30,792 bases of DNA, from assembly GCA_001304015.1 (NCBI GenBank), contig LJUY01000030.1:1-30792 (forward strand). Reading direction: 5' to 3'. Positions 16,708-24,493 of this stretch are shown here, piece after piece. The first letter of the stretch is position 1. Every line of letters begins with the position of its first letter. Under the pieces are notes generated by a model, which was given only the letters and a program-made list of their open reading frames with translations, did no database searches and was not told the DNA's origin. The position numbers and the translations under genes are program-made. The stretch is from a candidate division Zixibacteria bacterium SM23_81. GTDB lineage: Bacteria > SM23-81.

Positions 16708-18189
16708 TCACTTTTGCAGCGCCCTTTGATACAACTGCAAGTACTTCTCAGCCGAACGCGCCCAGGAAAAATCCGCACTCATGGCCCGATCGACCAGCCG
16801 TTGCCATAGGCGACCGTCTCTGAAAGCGGCCACAGCCCTCCCAATGGCGACCAACATCTCATCGGCCCGATATTCTTCGAACACGAAACCATTGCCATTA
16901 TTGGGATCCTGCTCCACATCTCGAATGGTATCTGCCAATCCACCGGTGGCTCTCACGATGGGTATGGTCCCATACTTGAGACTATACATCTGGTTGAGAC
17001 CGCAAGGCTCGTATCGAGAAGGCATCAAGAACATATCCGCCCCAGCTTCGATCTGATGAGCCAGACGATTATCAAAGGTCAGGGCCAAGCCCAATTTCCT
17101 CGGATTTTTTTTCTGTATGGCTTGAAGCCGGCGATGATACTCCTTCTGCCCCGTGCCCAAGATGACCAGCTTCAAGTCAAGAGTCAACAGTTCCCCCGCA
17201 GCCTGGAGTACCAGGTCGAAACCCTTTTGGTCGGCCAGCCGGGAGATGATCCCGATGAGCGGTCGTTCCAGCTCCGTTGTAGGAAGACTAAAGGCTTTCA
17301 AAAGAGCAGCTTTATTTTTGCGCTTTCCTGACAGGTCTCCTGGCTTAAATTGGTGAGCGATGAGCTTATCCTCCTCGGGATTCCATTGGCTGTAGTCCAC
17401 TCCGTTGAGAATGCCGAAAAGATCAGCACTTCGGCTCCTGAGCACGCCCTCCAATCCCACCCCGTATTCTGGACTCTCCTGAATTTCCTGAGCATATCGC
17501 TCGCTGACAGTGTTGATCACGTCTGCGAAGACCAAGCCGGCTTTCATGTAATTAAGCTCCCCGAAGAACTCCAGGGCTGCCATGGGTTGAGCCAACTCTT
17601 GAGGAAGGCCAATCTTGGAAACGACCTCTAGGGGGAACTTGCCCTGATAGGCCAGGTTATGGATGCTGTAGACTGTCTTGATCGCTCCCAGGTTAAGATC
17701 CTGGGCATAGCTCATCCGCAAATAGGGAGGAATGAGGCCACAATGAAAGTCGTTGCCGTGAATGAGCTCTGGCTTCCACTGGCCTCCTTTTATCCATTCC
17801 AGAAGCGATCGATCGAAAAAGGCATACCGAAGGCCGTTATCTTCATAGCCCTGTCCTGTCTTGGGATCGGAATAGATGCCGGGGCGGCTGAAGAACCGCT
17901 CATTCTCCACGAAATAGACCTCCACCGGGCTATCGGGCAAAGGGGCGCGCCAGATGGTGGCCTTTTCGGTTTCCTTCCCGAGGGAGATAGAGATGGATTC
18001 GAATTCCGGGACTTTCTCGAGCCCGAACTCCTTCCGCGAGATTGACCCGTACAGAGGCATAGCAAGACGCACATCTATGCCCAGTTGCTTAAGAGCTTTG
18101 GGCAACGCGCCAGCAACGTCTGCCAGCCCACCGACCTTGGCAAAGGGTACCATCTCGGCAGAGGCAAAGAGCACCTTCATCTTGGGCAT
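16708..18189 (-). CDS. glgA: Glycogen synthase, GT5 family
   Basis: Transfers glucose from ADP-glucose (the usual bacterial donor) to the non-reducing end of alpha-1,4-glucan. GT5 signatures are clear: KVLFASAEMVPFAKVGGLADV at the N-terminus (nucleotide-sugar binding K-x-G-G), HGNDFHCGLIP, SRLADQKGFDL, and the C-terminal PSRYEPCGLNQMYSLKYGT...RATGGLADT. I chose the ATG at 18189 (MPKMKVLF, 493 residues) over the in-frame codon at 18231. It has an AAGGAG at 18198-18203 with 8-base spacing, and GT5 proteins start just before MKVLF. That Shine-Dalgarno abuts the stop codon of the galT-like gene, suggesting translational coupling. No glgC, glgB or glgP is in the window. Confidence 0.93.
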   Translation of the reverse strand: MPKMKVLFASAEMVPFAKVGGLADVAGALPKALKQLGIDVRLAMPLYGSISRKEFGLEKVPEFESISISLGKETEKATIWRAPLPDSPVEVYFVENERFFSRPGIYSDPKTGQGYEDNGLRYAFFDRSLLEWIKGGQWKPELIHGNDFHCGLIPPYLRMSYAQDLNLGAIKTVYSIHNLAYQGKFPLEVVSKIGLPQELAQPMAALEFFGELNYMKAGLVFADVINTVSERYAQEIQESPEYGVGLEGVLRSRSADLFGILNGVDYSQWNPEEDKLIAHQFKPGDLSGKRKNKAALLKAFSLPTTELERPLIGIISRLADQKGFDLVLQAAGELLTLDLKLVILGTGQKEYHRRLQAIQKKNPRKLGLALTFDNRLAHQIEAGADMFLMPSRYEPCGLNQMYSLKYGTIPIVRATGGLADTIRDVEQDPNNGNGFVFEEYRADEMLVAIGRAVAAFRDGRLWQRLVDRAMSADFSWARSAEKYLQLYQRALQK

Positions 18190-18197
18190 GGGAAAGA

Positions 18198-18203
18198 CTC
18201 CTT
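18198..18203 (-). promoter_or_regulatory. Ribosome binding site deciding the glgA start
   Basis: AAGGAG on the minus strand, 8 bases before the ATG at 18189 and overlapping the last base of the galT-like stop codon. It supports the 493-residue start over the longer reading and implies coupled translation with the upstream gene. Confidence 0.75.
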
Positions 18204-19222
18204 CAATTCTTCGGCGTGGAGATAGGGTCATCTCCTCTTAGATAACGAGCTGCCTCTTCGGGAGGGGTGGGATTGATGTAAAAGCCGGTACCCCATTCGA
18301 AACCAGCCACGCGGGTCAACTTAGGCATGATCTCGATGTGCCAATGATATTCCCTGGAATAGTCTTCCACATAGGGGGCTGTGTGAATGATGTAATTGTA
18401 CGGCGGCACCTTGAGAACACTCTTCAAACGGCCCATGGTGTCCTTCAGCAAGGCCGCCAATTTGCTGAACTCGTGTTTGGTGGCCTCTTCGAAGTGAGCC
18501 TCGTGAATCTTGGGAATGATCCAAGTCTCGAAGGGAAACCTGGAGGCGAAAGGTTCGATGGCCACGAAATCATCGTTCTGCCCAACGACTCTGACGCGAT
18601 CCCTGAGCTCTTGATAGACCATGTCGCAAAAAACACACCGTTCTTTGTACTCATAATACTCGCTGGCTCCCACCAGCTCCTCCATCACTCTTTTGGGAAC
18701 AATGGGAGTAGCAATAAGCTGGCTATGACTGTGTGACAAAGAAGCGCCAGCGGCTCGCCCCTGATTTTTAAAGATCAAAATGTACCTGAAGCGAGGGTCC
18801 TTCTTGAGATCAAGGGTACGATCGCGAAAAGCCCACAGGATGTCCTCAATCTGACCCTGCTCTAAATCAGCCAATCTCTTCTCATGATCTGGGGTCTCGA
18901 TGATCACCTCATGGGCTCCAATCCCCTGCATCTTATCGTACATCCCCTCCCCTCTCTTATTCAGCTGTCCCTCGATGCGCAGTGCTGGAAATTTATTGGA
19001 TACAACGCGCAATCGCCAACCGGGTTTGTCCGGCAGCGTGCCTGGCTCGCGATACGCCAAGATCTCCGGCGGGGTTTTGTCCTCATTCCCGGTGCAAAAA
19101 GGACAGAGGGCACCTTTCTGAGCTTGCTCCTCTTGTAAGACGAAGTCATCAGGACGCTTGCTCCTTTCGGAGGCGATAATCACCCAACGCCCAATGACCG
19201 GGTCCTTCCTCAGCTCCGGCAT
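18203..19222 (-). CDS. galT: GalT-family nucleotidylyltransferase (galactose-1-phosphate uridylyltransferase-like)
   Basis: A 339-residue HIT-superfamily enzyme, matching GalT in length. Zinc-ligand motif C40-P-F-C43, H104 in GAHEVIIE, the active-site H164-S-H166-S-Q168, a second C196-V-F-C199, and the C-terminal EYHWHIEIMP and GTGFYINPTPPE are all visible. The nucleophilic His is expected to be H166. Classical GalT enzymes have H-P-H-G-Q. The H-S-H-S-Q form is common in the second GalT group, which includes ADP-glucose phosphorylase-type proteins. So the enzyme may exchange UDP-glucose/galactose-1-P (Leloir pathway) or act on ADP-glucose. It lies directly before glgA, whose donor is ADP-glucose. 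Shine-Dalgarno AAGGAG precedes the ATG. Family sure, substrate open. Confidence 0.88.
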   Translation of the reverse strand: MPELRKDPVIGRWVIIASERSKRPDDFVLQEEQAQKGALCPFCTGNEDKTPPEILAYREPGTLPDKPGWRLRVVSNKFPALRIEGQLNKRGEGMYDKMQGIGAHEVIIETPDHEKRLADLEQGQIEDILWAFRDRTLDLKKDPRFRYILIFKNQGRAAGASLSHSHSQLIATPIVPKRVMEELVGASEYYEYKERCVFCDMVYQELRDRVRVVGQNDDFVAIEPFASRFPFETWIIPKIHEAHFEEATKHEFSKLAALLKDTMGRLKSVLKVPPYNYIIHTAPYVEDYSREYHWHIEIMPKLTRVAGFEWGTGFYINPTPPEEAARYLRGDDPISTPKN

Positions 19223-19299
19223 GCTCTGCTCTCCTTAGCTTTTCAATTATCGAATAATGCCTGAATCTACCAACAGGTCATGGTTCGCCGTCTTCACTC

Positions 19300-20508
19300 T
19301 CACCAATAGGGCAAATATCGCAGCGGATTGACGGCACGACCACTCTTGCGCACCTCGAAATGGAGATGAGGCCCCGTGGCCCGACCCGTTTTTCCTACCG
19401 ATGCGATCACTTGGCCCTTCTTGACATACTGATTTCTCTTCACGTACAGCTTCGAACAGTGGCCATAAAGGGTCTGAAATTTCATATCATGAGCGAGGAT
19501 TACAGTGTTACCCAGCCCCCCATTCCACCCGCAACTGACCACCCTGCCGCTTCTGGCGGCTTTTACAGGAGCCCCGTAGCTCGCGGTGAGGTCAATGCCA
19601 GAGTGCCACTGTCGACGGCGTAGAATAGGATGATATCGATATCCAAACCCGGAGCTGATGCGGCCAAAGTTGACCAGGGGCCAGATGAATGTACCTCGTT
19701 CCAGGGGGCGCCCGCCCGGCACGAACACCTCTTGGCCTGGCACCAATCTCGTGTCATGGTTGAGATGATTGGCCCTCACCACACTGGCTAGTGGAACTCT
19801 GTATCGATCGGCAATCTCCCCCAGAGATTTCTCACCTTTCACCGTCACCAGAACCCCCTTCTGGGAGGGCACCACAATCTCATCTCCGGGAAAAATATAG
19901 CCTCCGTCCAGAGACTCGTTGGCCCCAAATAGGGTGGGCACATCGATGTTGTAATGACGAGCGATATCCCAGAGGTTCTCTCCACTTTGGACAGTGTGCA
20001 CCGTTTTGCTCAATGGGGGCCAATCCATCTTTAGCTCGGCTCTCGTGCGGAGGTCGATGCGCGGAATACAGAGATCCAAAAGGTGGGAGCCCCGTTCTTC
20101 CGGGGCAGGGATAACAAGCTGCTGGCCTGGTCTCAACTGGCGAGCATAACTGAGGCCATTTGCTATAACGATACCCTCCACATGAGTACCGTAATCGCTG
20201 GCCAGAGTCCACAGGTCGTCGCCATCCTCCACGATGTGAACGTTCTCCCCACCCCACCGGGTCTCCGTCTCATCAACGAAGGTGGAGGGTTCCAAATTCA
20301 GACCTCCAGTTTGTTCGCTGATAGGTCCCCAGAAGAGAAGAGTTTTGGCACCACCGCTCTGAGGGCTGCCAACCATCATGGCGCTGCCCACGGAGAAAAG
20401 GCCAAGGCAACTCATGATCAGAAACCATGGGAAAATGCTCTGGTTTCTCCTCTCGTTGCCATCCTGAGAAGCATAAATGAGCCTTGTGATGGGCCTTTTT
20501 AGAGGCAT
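19300..20508 (-). CDS. Membrane-anchored LysM peptidoglycan endopeptidase, M23 family
   Basis: A 402-residue envelope protein. Residues about 26-47 form a single membrane anchor (SIFPWFLIMSCLGLFSVGSAMM). Three LysM modules follow (about 89-134, 169-214, 219-263; e.g. HTVQSGENLWDIARHYNIDVPT). The C-terminal M23/LytM domain (about 285-400) has the zinc motifs H302-x3-D306 (HSGID), H350 (YGHC) and H381/H383 (GPHLHFEV). The complete HxH set suggests an active metallo-endopeptidase cutting peptidoglycan cross-bridges, unlike NlpD/EnvC-type activators that often lose ligands. I use the ATG at 20508 because AGGAGG (20518-20523) sits 9 bases upstream; the longer reading starts at a TTG at 20535. It overlaps the purD end by 10 bases. 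Confidence 0.9.
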   Translation of the reverse strand: MPLKRPITRLIYASQDGNERRNQSIFPWFLIMSCLGLFSVGSAMMVGSPQSGGAKTLLFWGPISEQTGGLNLEPSTFVDETETRWGGENVHIVEDGDDLWTLASDYGTHVEGIVIANGLSYARQLRPGQQLVIPAPEERGSHLLDLCIPRIDLRTRAELKMDWPPLSKTVHTVQSGENLWDIARHYNIDVPTLFGANESLDGGYIFPGDEIVVPSQKGVLVTVKGEKSLGEIADRYRVPLASVVRANHLNHDTRLVPGQEVFVPGGRPLERGTFIWPLVNFGRISSGFGYRYHPILRRRQWHSGIDLTASYGAPVKAARSGRVVSCGWNGGLGNTVILAHDMKFQTLYGHCSKLYVKRNQYVKKGQVIASVGKTGRATGPHLHFEVRKSGRAVNPLRYLPYW

Positions 20509-21881
20509 CCCAATGGACCTCCTCCAGACAAACAATCTCGTGGGTGAGAATCTTCTGAACCATCGCGGCGCTGTGTGTCCTTACCCCCATATGATGGATC
20601 GTCGGGGGAAGGCTCTCTATCCAGGGCTCTATGGGCGATATCCCTGCGGTAATAAGCTCCCGCGAAGGATATCTTCTCCCCGGCCTGATATGCTCGAGAA
20701 ACTGCCTGTCGCACATCGGATCCCAAGGCCGTTACCCCCAACACTCTTCCCCCATCCGTCAACACTCGGAGGCCATCCCTCCTGGTTCCTGCGTGAAAGA
20801 GAATGACGTCATCGGTGGGAAAATGATGCAATCCCTGAATCACAGCACCCCGATTGTATGAACTGGGATATCCACCCGAGGCCAAGACAACGCACACGGC
20901 GGCACCTGAACGCCAGTTCATCCGCCGACCCTCTAAATTTCCTTCGCACACGGCCAGCATAAGCTCTAAAAGGTCATCCTCCAATAAGGGCAGTATTGCC
21001 TGGGTCTCCGGATCTCCGAACCGACAGTTGAACTCCACCACCTTGGGACCCCCTGCGGTAATCATCAAGCCCGCGTAGAGAACACCTCTGAATGGACGTC
21101 CTTCCTGTTCCATTCCTAAGACGGCCGGCCGGAGAACTCGCTCCTCGATTTCAGACAACAGAGCTTCGGTGATCACCGGAGCTGGCGCGTAAGCGCCCAT
21201 TCCTCCGGTATTAGGTCCTCGATCGCCATCATAGATGCGCTTGTGGTCCTGGGAGGGAATCATGGTCTTGAAAACCTTGCCATCTACCAAAGCCAGGACC
21301 GAGGCCTCCTCACCCTTAAGAAATTCCTCCACCACCACCCTCTCTCCCGCTCCGCCGAAAGCTTTTTGTTCCACAATTCGGTGAATGGCATCCTGGGCCT
21401 CGGAGATGGTCTTTGCCACCAAAACGCCCTTGCCAGCGGCCAGACCATCGGCCTTCACAACTAGGGGTGCGCCCCTTTGGAGAACGTAACGGCGAGCGCC
21501 TTCTGCAGAGTCGAATACCCGATACTCGGCAGTGGGGATATGATGCCGGATCATGAAATCTTTCGCAAAAGCCTTGCTGGTCTCTAAAAGAGCGGCCTCC
21601 CGGCTCGGACCAAAGACCTTAAGGCCCACTTCCTCAAACTGGTCCACGATGCCTTTGGCCAAAGGCAGCTCTGGTCCCACCACAGTGAGGTCAATATCCT
21701 TCTCCTGGGCGAAGGCTAAAAGACCGGCGATATCTGTGTCCGAGATGGGCAGACACCGAGCGATCTCCTGGATTCCCGCGTTGCCAGGCGCCGCGTAGAT
21801 CTCCGAGGTCAGGGGACTCTGGGCGATCTTCCACACCAAAGCGTGTTCTCTTCCGCCCCCGCCAACCACTAGGATTTTCAT
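20499..21881 (-). CDS. purD: Phosphoribosylamine-glycine ligase (GAR synthetase)
   Basis: Second step of de novo purine synthesis: joins phosphoribosylamine and glycine with ATP. Clear PurD signatures: MKILVVGGGGREHAL at the N-terminus, VVGPELPLAKGIVD, LVVKADGLAAGKGV, DHKRIYDGDRGPNTGGMGAYAP, and VEFNCRFGDPETQAI. I start at the ATG at 21881 (MKILVVGG), where the family begins; an ATG at 21893 four codons earlier is possible. The normal family end is reached at YYRRDIAHRAL. Here the frame continues about 37 residues (DREPSPDDPSYGG...GGGPLGCL), a tail of low-complexity look with no known counterpart. The gene is the first of the leftward run and diverges from the radical SAM gene. Confidence 0.95.
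   Translation of the reverse strand: MKILVVGGGGREHALVWKIAQSPLTSEIYAAPGNAGIQEIARCLPISDTDIAGLLAFAQEKDIDLTVVGPELPLAKGIVDQFEEVGLKVFGPSREAALLETSKAFAKDFMIRHHIPTAEYRVFDSAEGARRYVLQRGAPLVVKADGLAAGKGVLVAKTISEAQDAIHRIVEQKAFGGAGERVVVEEFLKGEEASVLALVDGKVFKTMIPSQDHKRIYDGDRGPNTGGMGAYAPAPVITEALLSEIEERVLRPAVLGMEQEGRPFRGVLYAGLMITAGGPKVVEFNCRFGDPETQAILPLLEDDLLELMLAVCEGNLEGRRMNWRSGAAVCVVLASGGYPSSYNRGAVIQGLHHFPTDDVILFHAGTRRDGLRVLTDGGRVLGVTALGSDVRQAVSRAYQAGEKISFAGAYYRRDIAHRALDREPSPDDPSYGGKDTQRRDGSEDSHPRDCLSGGGPLGCL
20518..20523 (-). promoter_or_regulatory. Ribosome binding site deciding the LysM-M23 start
   Basis: AGGAGG on the minus strand, 9 bases before the ATG at 20508. It lies within the last codons of purD, so the endopeptidase is likely translated from the same transcript. 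It argues against the longer TTG-started reading at 20535. Confidence 0.75.
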
Positions 21882-22018
21882 GAGATCCACCATTCCTCAG
21901 CCGTTGATTTCGAAGACCTGCGTGACAAGATTATCCCAAATTAATCATATCCGCGAAACAAATGCAAGGACTTTCTTAGCCGGCTCATCATCCCCTCCTG
22001 GGAAGAAACACAAATTCC

Positions 22019-22047
22019 TTGACAAATTGCCAAGGAAACCTTATTCT
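22019..22047 (+). promoter_or_regulatory. Sigma70-type promoter for the radical SAM gene
   Basis: A perfect -35 box TTGACA (22019-22024), a 17-base spacer, and TATTCT (22042-22047; 4 of 6 matches to TATAAT). Transcription would begin near 22054, giving a leader of about 50 bases before the TTG start at 22104. It is the best promoter I can see in the window. The rest of the divergent region (21882-22018) is AT-rich and must also serve purD on the other strand, but I could not fix a convincing box pair there. Confidence 0.6.
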
Positions 22048-22091
22048 AACAGTCCAGAGAAACAAATAGGCATCTCGCATCTCTTCATATC

Positions 22092-22098
22092 AAGGAGG
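22092..22098 (+). promoter_or_regulatory. Strong ribosome binding site for a TTG start
   Basis: AAGGAGG followed by TTCCT and then TTG at 22104. The near-ideal Shine-Dalgarno at the right spacing fixes the non-ATG start of the radical SAM protein. No upstream in-frame ATG is better placed. Confidence 0.8.
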
Positions 22099-22103
22099 TT
22101 CCT

Positions 22104-23396
22104 TTGAGCCGAATTTCTTTGGTGGAGCCCCTGTCCAATTTCAACGGCTATCGTCTTATCAAGCTCCCCCTCTTAGGGCTGTTGTATCTTGGCACTATCC
22201 TCAAGCGGCGCGGCCATCATGTGACGCTCCACTCTGAGAACGTCTCTCCTGTGTTGAAGGGCAAATCGGGTTTCCTGGACCCAGATTTGCGAGAAAGTGA
22301 CGTCATCGGAATTTCCACCATGACCTCCACAGCGAACCGTGCCTATGAGATCGCCCGAGCAGTGCGGAAGTCCAAATCCGAAACCAGGATCTTTCTTGGT
22401 GGTCCCCACGCCACGTTTATGGCCCAGGAAGCCTCTCAATATGCCGACGTGGTCGTCCTGGGGGAAGCGGAGTCGAATATCGGCCAACTGGTAGAAAACT
22501 CCAGCAGAGGTATCTTCCAGGGAGAAAAAGTCCCCGACCTCGACCAACTCCCCTATCCGGATTTCTCACTGATGGGAAAATTGCACTCAACGATGCGTTA
22601 CGCACCCATCTCCACCTCTCGCGGCTGTCCCTTTGACTGCAGTTTCTGTTCCGTCTCAACCATGTTCGGACGAAAGATTCGTTTTCGAAGCCCCGAAAGC
22701 GTATTGGATGAGCTGGAGATGCGGCACCATTCGGGACATCGCCGCTTTTTCTTCTACGACGATAACTTCGGCGTCAGCCACGAGAGATCTAAAATTCTCT
22801 TGGAAGGGATCTTAAGAAAAAACCTCAATCTCAAGTGGACCGCAGAGGCCCGAGTGGAGCTGAGCCAGGACAAGGAACTGCTGAAACTGATGGCCCGATC
22901 TGGTTGCCACTATCTGCTGTTTGGTCTGGAGTCCATCAATCCCAAAACTCTGTCCACGTATAATAAAAAACAGAGCCTGGAGGACATCAAAAACTGCATC
23001 AGAAGGGTCCGCCAGCACGACATCAAGGTACACGGGATGTTTGTCCTGGGCTCCGACGAGGATAGCCCCGAGACGGTACGCCAGACCGTAAAGTTCTGCA
23101 ACCAGTTCAAAGTAGACAGCGCCCAGTTCGCCATTCTGTTCCCGATTCCCGGCACTCGGCTCTATCAACAGTTGGAGGCCGAGGGGCGCATCTTCACGAA
23201 GGATTGGTCCTTGTATGACGGCACACACGTGGTCTTTCGTCCTAAAAATATGAAGGCCGCTGAGCTTCAGCGGCTGTTTGTCTGGGCCTGGAAGAAATTT
23301 TATTCCCTGGCCCGAGTGAAGGGCTTTTTAGCCAGTCGTTACCTGTTGTCCAAGTGGGAGCGCATCAACAGAAAGTTTTTAGATGCACTGAAATAA
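22104..23396 (+). CDS. B12-binding-domain radical SAM protein
   Basis: A 430-residue class-B type radical SAM enzyme, starting at TTG with a strong Shine-Dalgarno. Residues about 1-135 form a Rossmann-like cobalamin-binding domain (LLGLLYLGTILKRRGHHV, IGISTMTSTANRAYEIA, IFLGGPHATF, VVLGEAE). A DxHxxG cobalamin-ligand motif is not visible. The radical SAM barrel follows, with the 4Fe-4S cysteines C175, C179 and C182 (SRGCPFDCSFCS), FFYDDNFG, LLFGLESI and FAILFPIPGTRLY. The C-terminal ~90 residues are basic and helical. Relatives include methyltransferases and cyclases (BchE, HpnJ-like), and many have no known job. It has its own promoter and no partner gene beside it; it is the only rightward gene here, so the substrate cannot be inferred from context. 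Confidence 0.88.
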   Translation: MSRISLVEPLSNFNGYRLIKLPLLGLLYLGTILKRRGHHVTLHSENVSPVLKGKSGFLDPDLRESDVIGISTMTSTANRAYEIARAVRKSKSETRIFLGGPHATFMAQEASQYADVVVLGEAESNIGQLVENSSRGIFQGEKVPDLDQLPYPDFSLMGKLHSTMRYAPISTSRGCPFDCSFCSVSTMFGRKIRFRSPESVLDELEMRHHSGHRRFFFYDDNFGVSHERSKILLEGILRKNLNLKWTAEARVELSQDKELLKLMARSGCHYLLFGLESINPKTLSTYNKKQSLEDIKNCIRRVRQHDIKVHGMFVLGSDEDSPETVRQTVKFCNQFKVDSAQFAILFPIPGTRLYQQLEAEGRIFTKDWSLYDGTHVVFRPKNMKAAELQRLFVWAWKKFYSLARVKGFLASRYLLSKWERINRKFLDALK

Positions 23397-23691
23397 AACC
23401 TTGCAGGCTGGGGAGCGCAGCTCATCTAAATGCCAAGAGCTTCTCGAACTCATAGTGGCAATAGCAGTCGGCAGGAAGCAGAAGCTGGAAGCTGGGTTAA
23501 GGTTGTGGAGGCTGGTATGGAGGCTAGCGGCCAGATGCTGGAAGATAGACAATACTGTTTCTTATAACTTCTATCCAGGCTCTCGCATCCAGGATCTGTT
23601 TTCTTCACGAGTCTCGAATCTCGATTCACGATCACCGATAACCGATCCACGATTTTCGAGTCTCGGCTTTTTTATCGTCCCCAACAGCACA
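23397..23691. other. Convergent intergenic region rich in degenerate short repeats
   Basis: About 295 bases between two convergent genes, with no credible coding frame. The first part has GGAAGC/GAAGCTG units (23471-23500, including GAAGCTGGAAGCTGG at 23481-23495) and repeated GGCTGG/GAGGCT words to about 23545. The second part (23606-23666) is a block of TCGA/CACGAT-type repeats annotated separately. Both flanking genes end here, so terminators are expected, but no classical stem plus T-run is convincing. Confidence 0.6.
23606..23666. repeat. Degenerate CGAGTCTCG / CACGATCACCGAT repeat block, copy 2
   Basis: CGAGTCTCG occurs twice in direct orientation (23608-23616 and 23657-23665), flanking CGAATCTCGATTCACGATC and GATAACCGATCCACGATT words. 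Bases 23627-23654 match 2171-2198 at 26 of 28 positions. Both copies are in non-coding gaps beside the ends of operons. This looks like a dispersed family of short, drifting repeats rather than a protein-binding operator, which would be shorter and cleaner. Confidence 0.7.
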
Positions 23692-24042
23692 TTACACATC
23701 GGCCCCTATGGGAACCACGCACAGAAACACAAGAGGCTCGCAGCCGGAGTTCCTGAATTGATGCTCCTCCTGGGGAAGAACCAGGACCGCAGAGCCGGTT
23801 TCCAAGGGCATCTCCCCCCCAGTTCCCGAGATTGAGCCTTTACCCCCCAGAACGTAAACTTCGTGTTCGTGGGCATGACGATGCCTGGGGGTGTGTCCAC
23901 CGGGCTGCACCTGAAAAAGCCGCATGGCGAAGTTCGCAGCCCCGTCCTGTTGCGATATGAGCCGACGAATAGAGACACCCTGGGTTCCGGGCATGTGAAC
24001 GTCTTTTGGGGAAATCTCAGCGCTTTTCTTCACTTTCGCCAC
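23692..24042 (-). CDS. Small cupin-domain protein
   Basis: A 116-residue single-domain cupin. Motif 1 (G-x5-H-x-H-x3-4-E-x6-G) is visible as GGHTPRHRHAHEHEVYVLGGKG at about residues 48-69, giving the metal ligands His-His-Glu. Motif 2 is the P-x4-H segment LPQEEHQFRN near 89-98. Such proteins bind a divalent metal and may be dioxygenases, isomerases, or small-molecule sensors. The start is a GTG at 24042, supported by GGGAGG upstream at about 8 bases. It is the last gene of the right-hand operon, 25 bases after the thioesterase. The specific function is unknown. Confidence 0.85.
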   Translation of the reverse strand: MAKVKKSAEISPKDVHMPGTQGVSIRRLISQQDGAANFAMRLFQVQPGGHTPRHRHAHEHEVYVLGGKGSISGTGGEMPLETGSAVLVLPQEEHQFRNSGCEPLVFLCVVPIGADV

Positions 24043-24067
24043 AGCGAGCGCCCTCCCAAAAAAAAGA

Positions 24068-24493
24068 TCACAGCTTCATGAGAGTGCCCCGAGCCTCAGC
24101 CACCACGGTTCCATCGACTAGCCCAGCTTGGGCCAAGGCCTCCAGAGTCCGGCGCGTCTCCTTGACGAGTTGAGCGGTGAAGAGAAGTTCCTGACCCACT
24201 GTTGCCGGTCTGCGAAAGGTCACCTCCATCCTGGTGGTCACGGCTTTGCAGCCCAGTTTATAGGACAGATTGACCATCACCTCGTCCAAAATGGTGGCCA
24301 GAATACCTCCATGGACCACATCGGCATATCCCTGATGTTCCTTTTGAGGTGTGAAGGCCGTTCTCAGGGTTCGGTCATCTCGCAGATGGAACTCCAACTT
24401 CAAACCTATGGGATTCCTCTGTCCGCAGACAAAGCACATTCCGTCATCGCGAAACTCCAAGGTCTTCCTCCCAGCTCTCCGGCTATTCATCAT
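24068..24493 (-). CDS. Hotdog-fold thioesterase, PaaI-like
   Basis: A 141-residue protein with the PaaI/4HBT pattern: CFVCGQRNPIGLKLEF at residues 20-35 and the helix-start HGGILATILDEVMVNL (about 61-76), in which the Asp/Glu is the likely catalytic residue. MEVTFRRPATVGQELLFTAQL then forms the beta-strand core. These enzymes hydrolyse acyl-CoA thioesters, commonly phenylacetyl- or hydroxybenzoyl-type. The start overlaps the end of the FAD-subunit gene by about 11 bases (8 if the second Met is used), pointing to one transcript. Its substrate, and its relation to the heterocycle hydroxylase genes, are unknown. Confidence 0.85.
   Translation of the reverse strand: MMNSRRAGRKTLEFRDDGMCFVCGQRNPIGLKLEFHLRDDRTLRTAFTPQKEHQGYADVVHGGILATILDEVMVNLSYKLGCKAVTTRMEVTFRRPATVGQELLFTAQLVKETRRTLEALAQAGLVDGTVVAEARGTLMKL

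Noticed and set aside
20273-20716. A 147-codon leftward frame bridging the end of purD and the start of the LysM-M23 gene
   Set aside because: Considered as evidence of a purD frameshift or a small extra gene, but its sequence matches no family and both overlapping genes read through in their own frames.
23657-23673. Possible rightward terminator: CGAGTCTCGG followed by CTTTTTT
   Set aside because: The inverted part is only CGAG-T-CTCG with a one-base loop, too tight to fold; the T-run alone is not enough.
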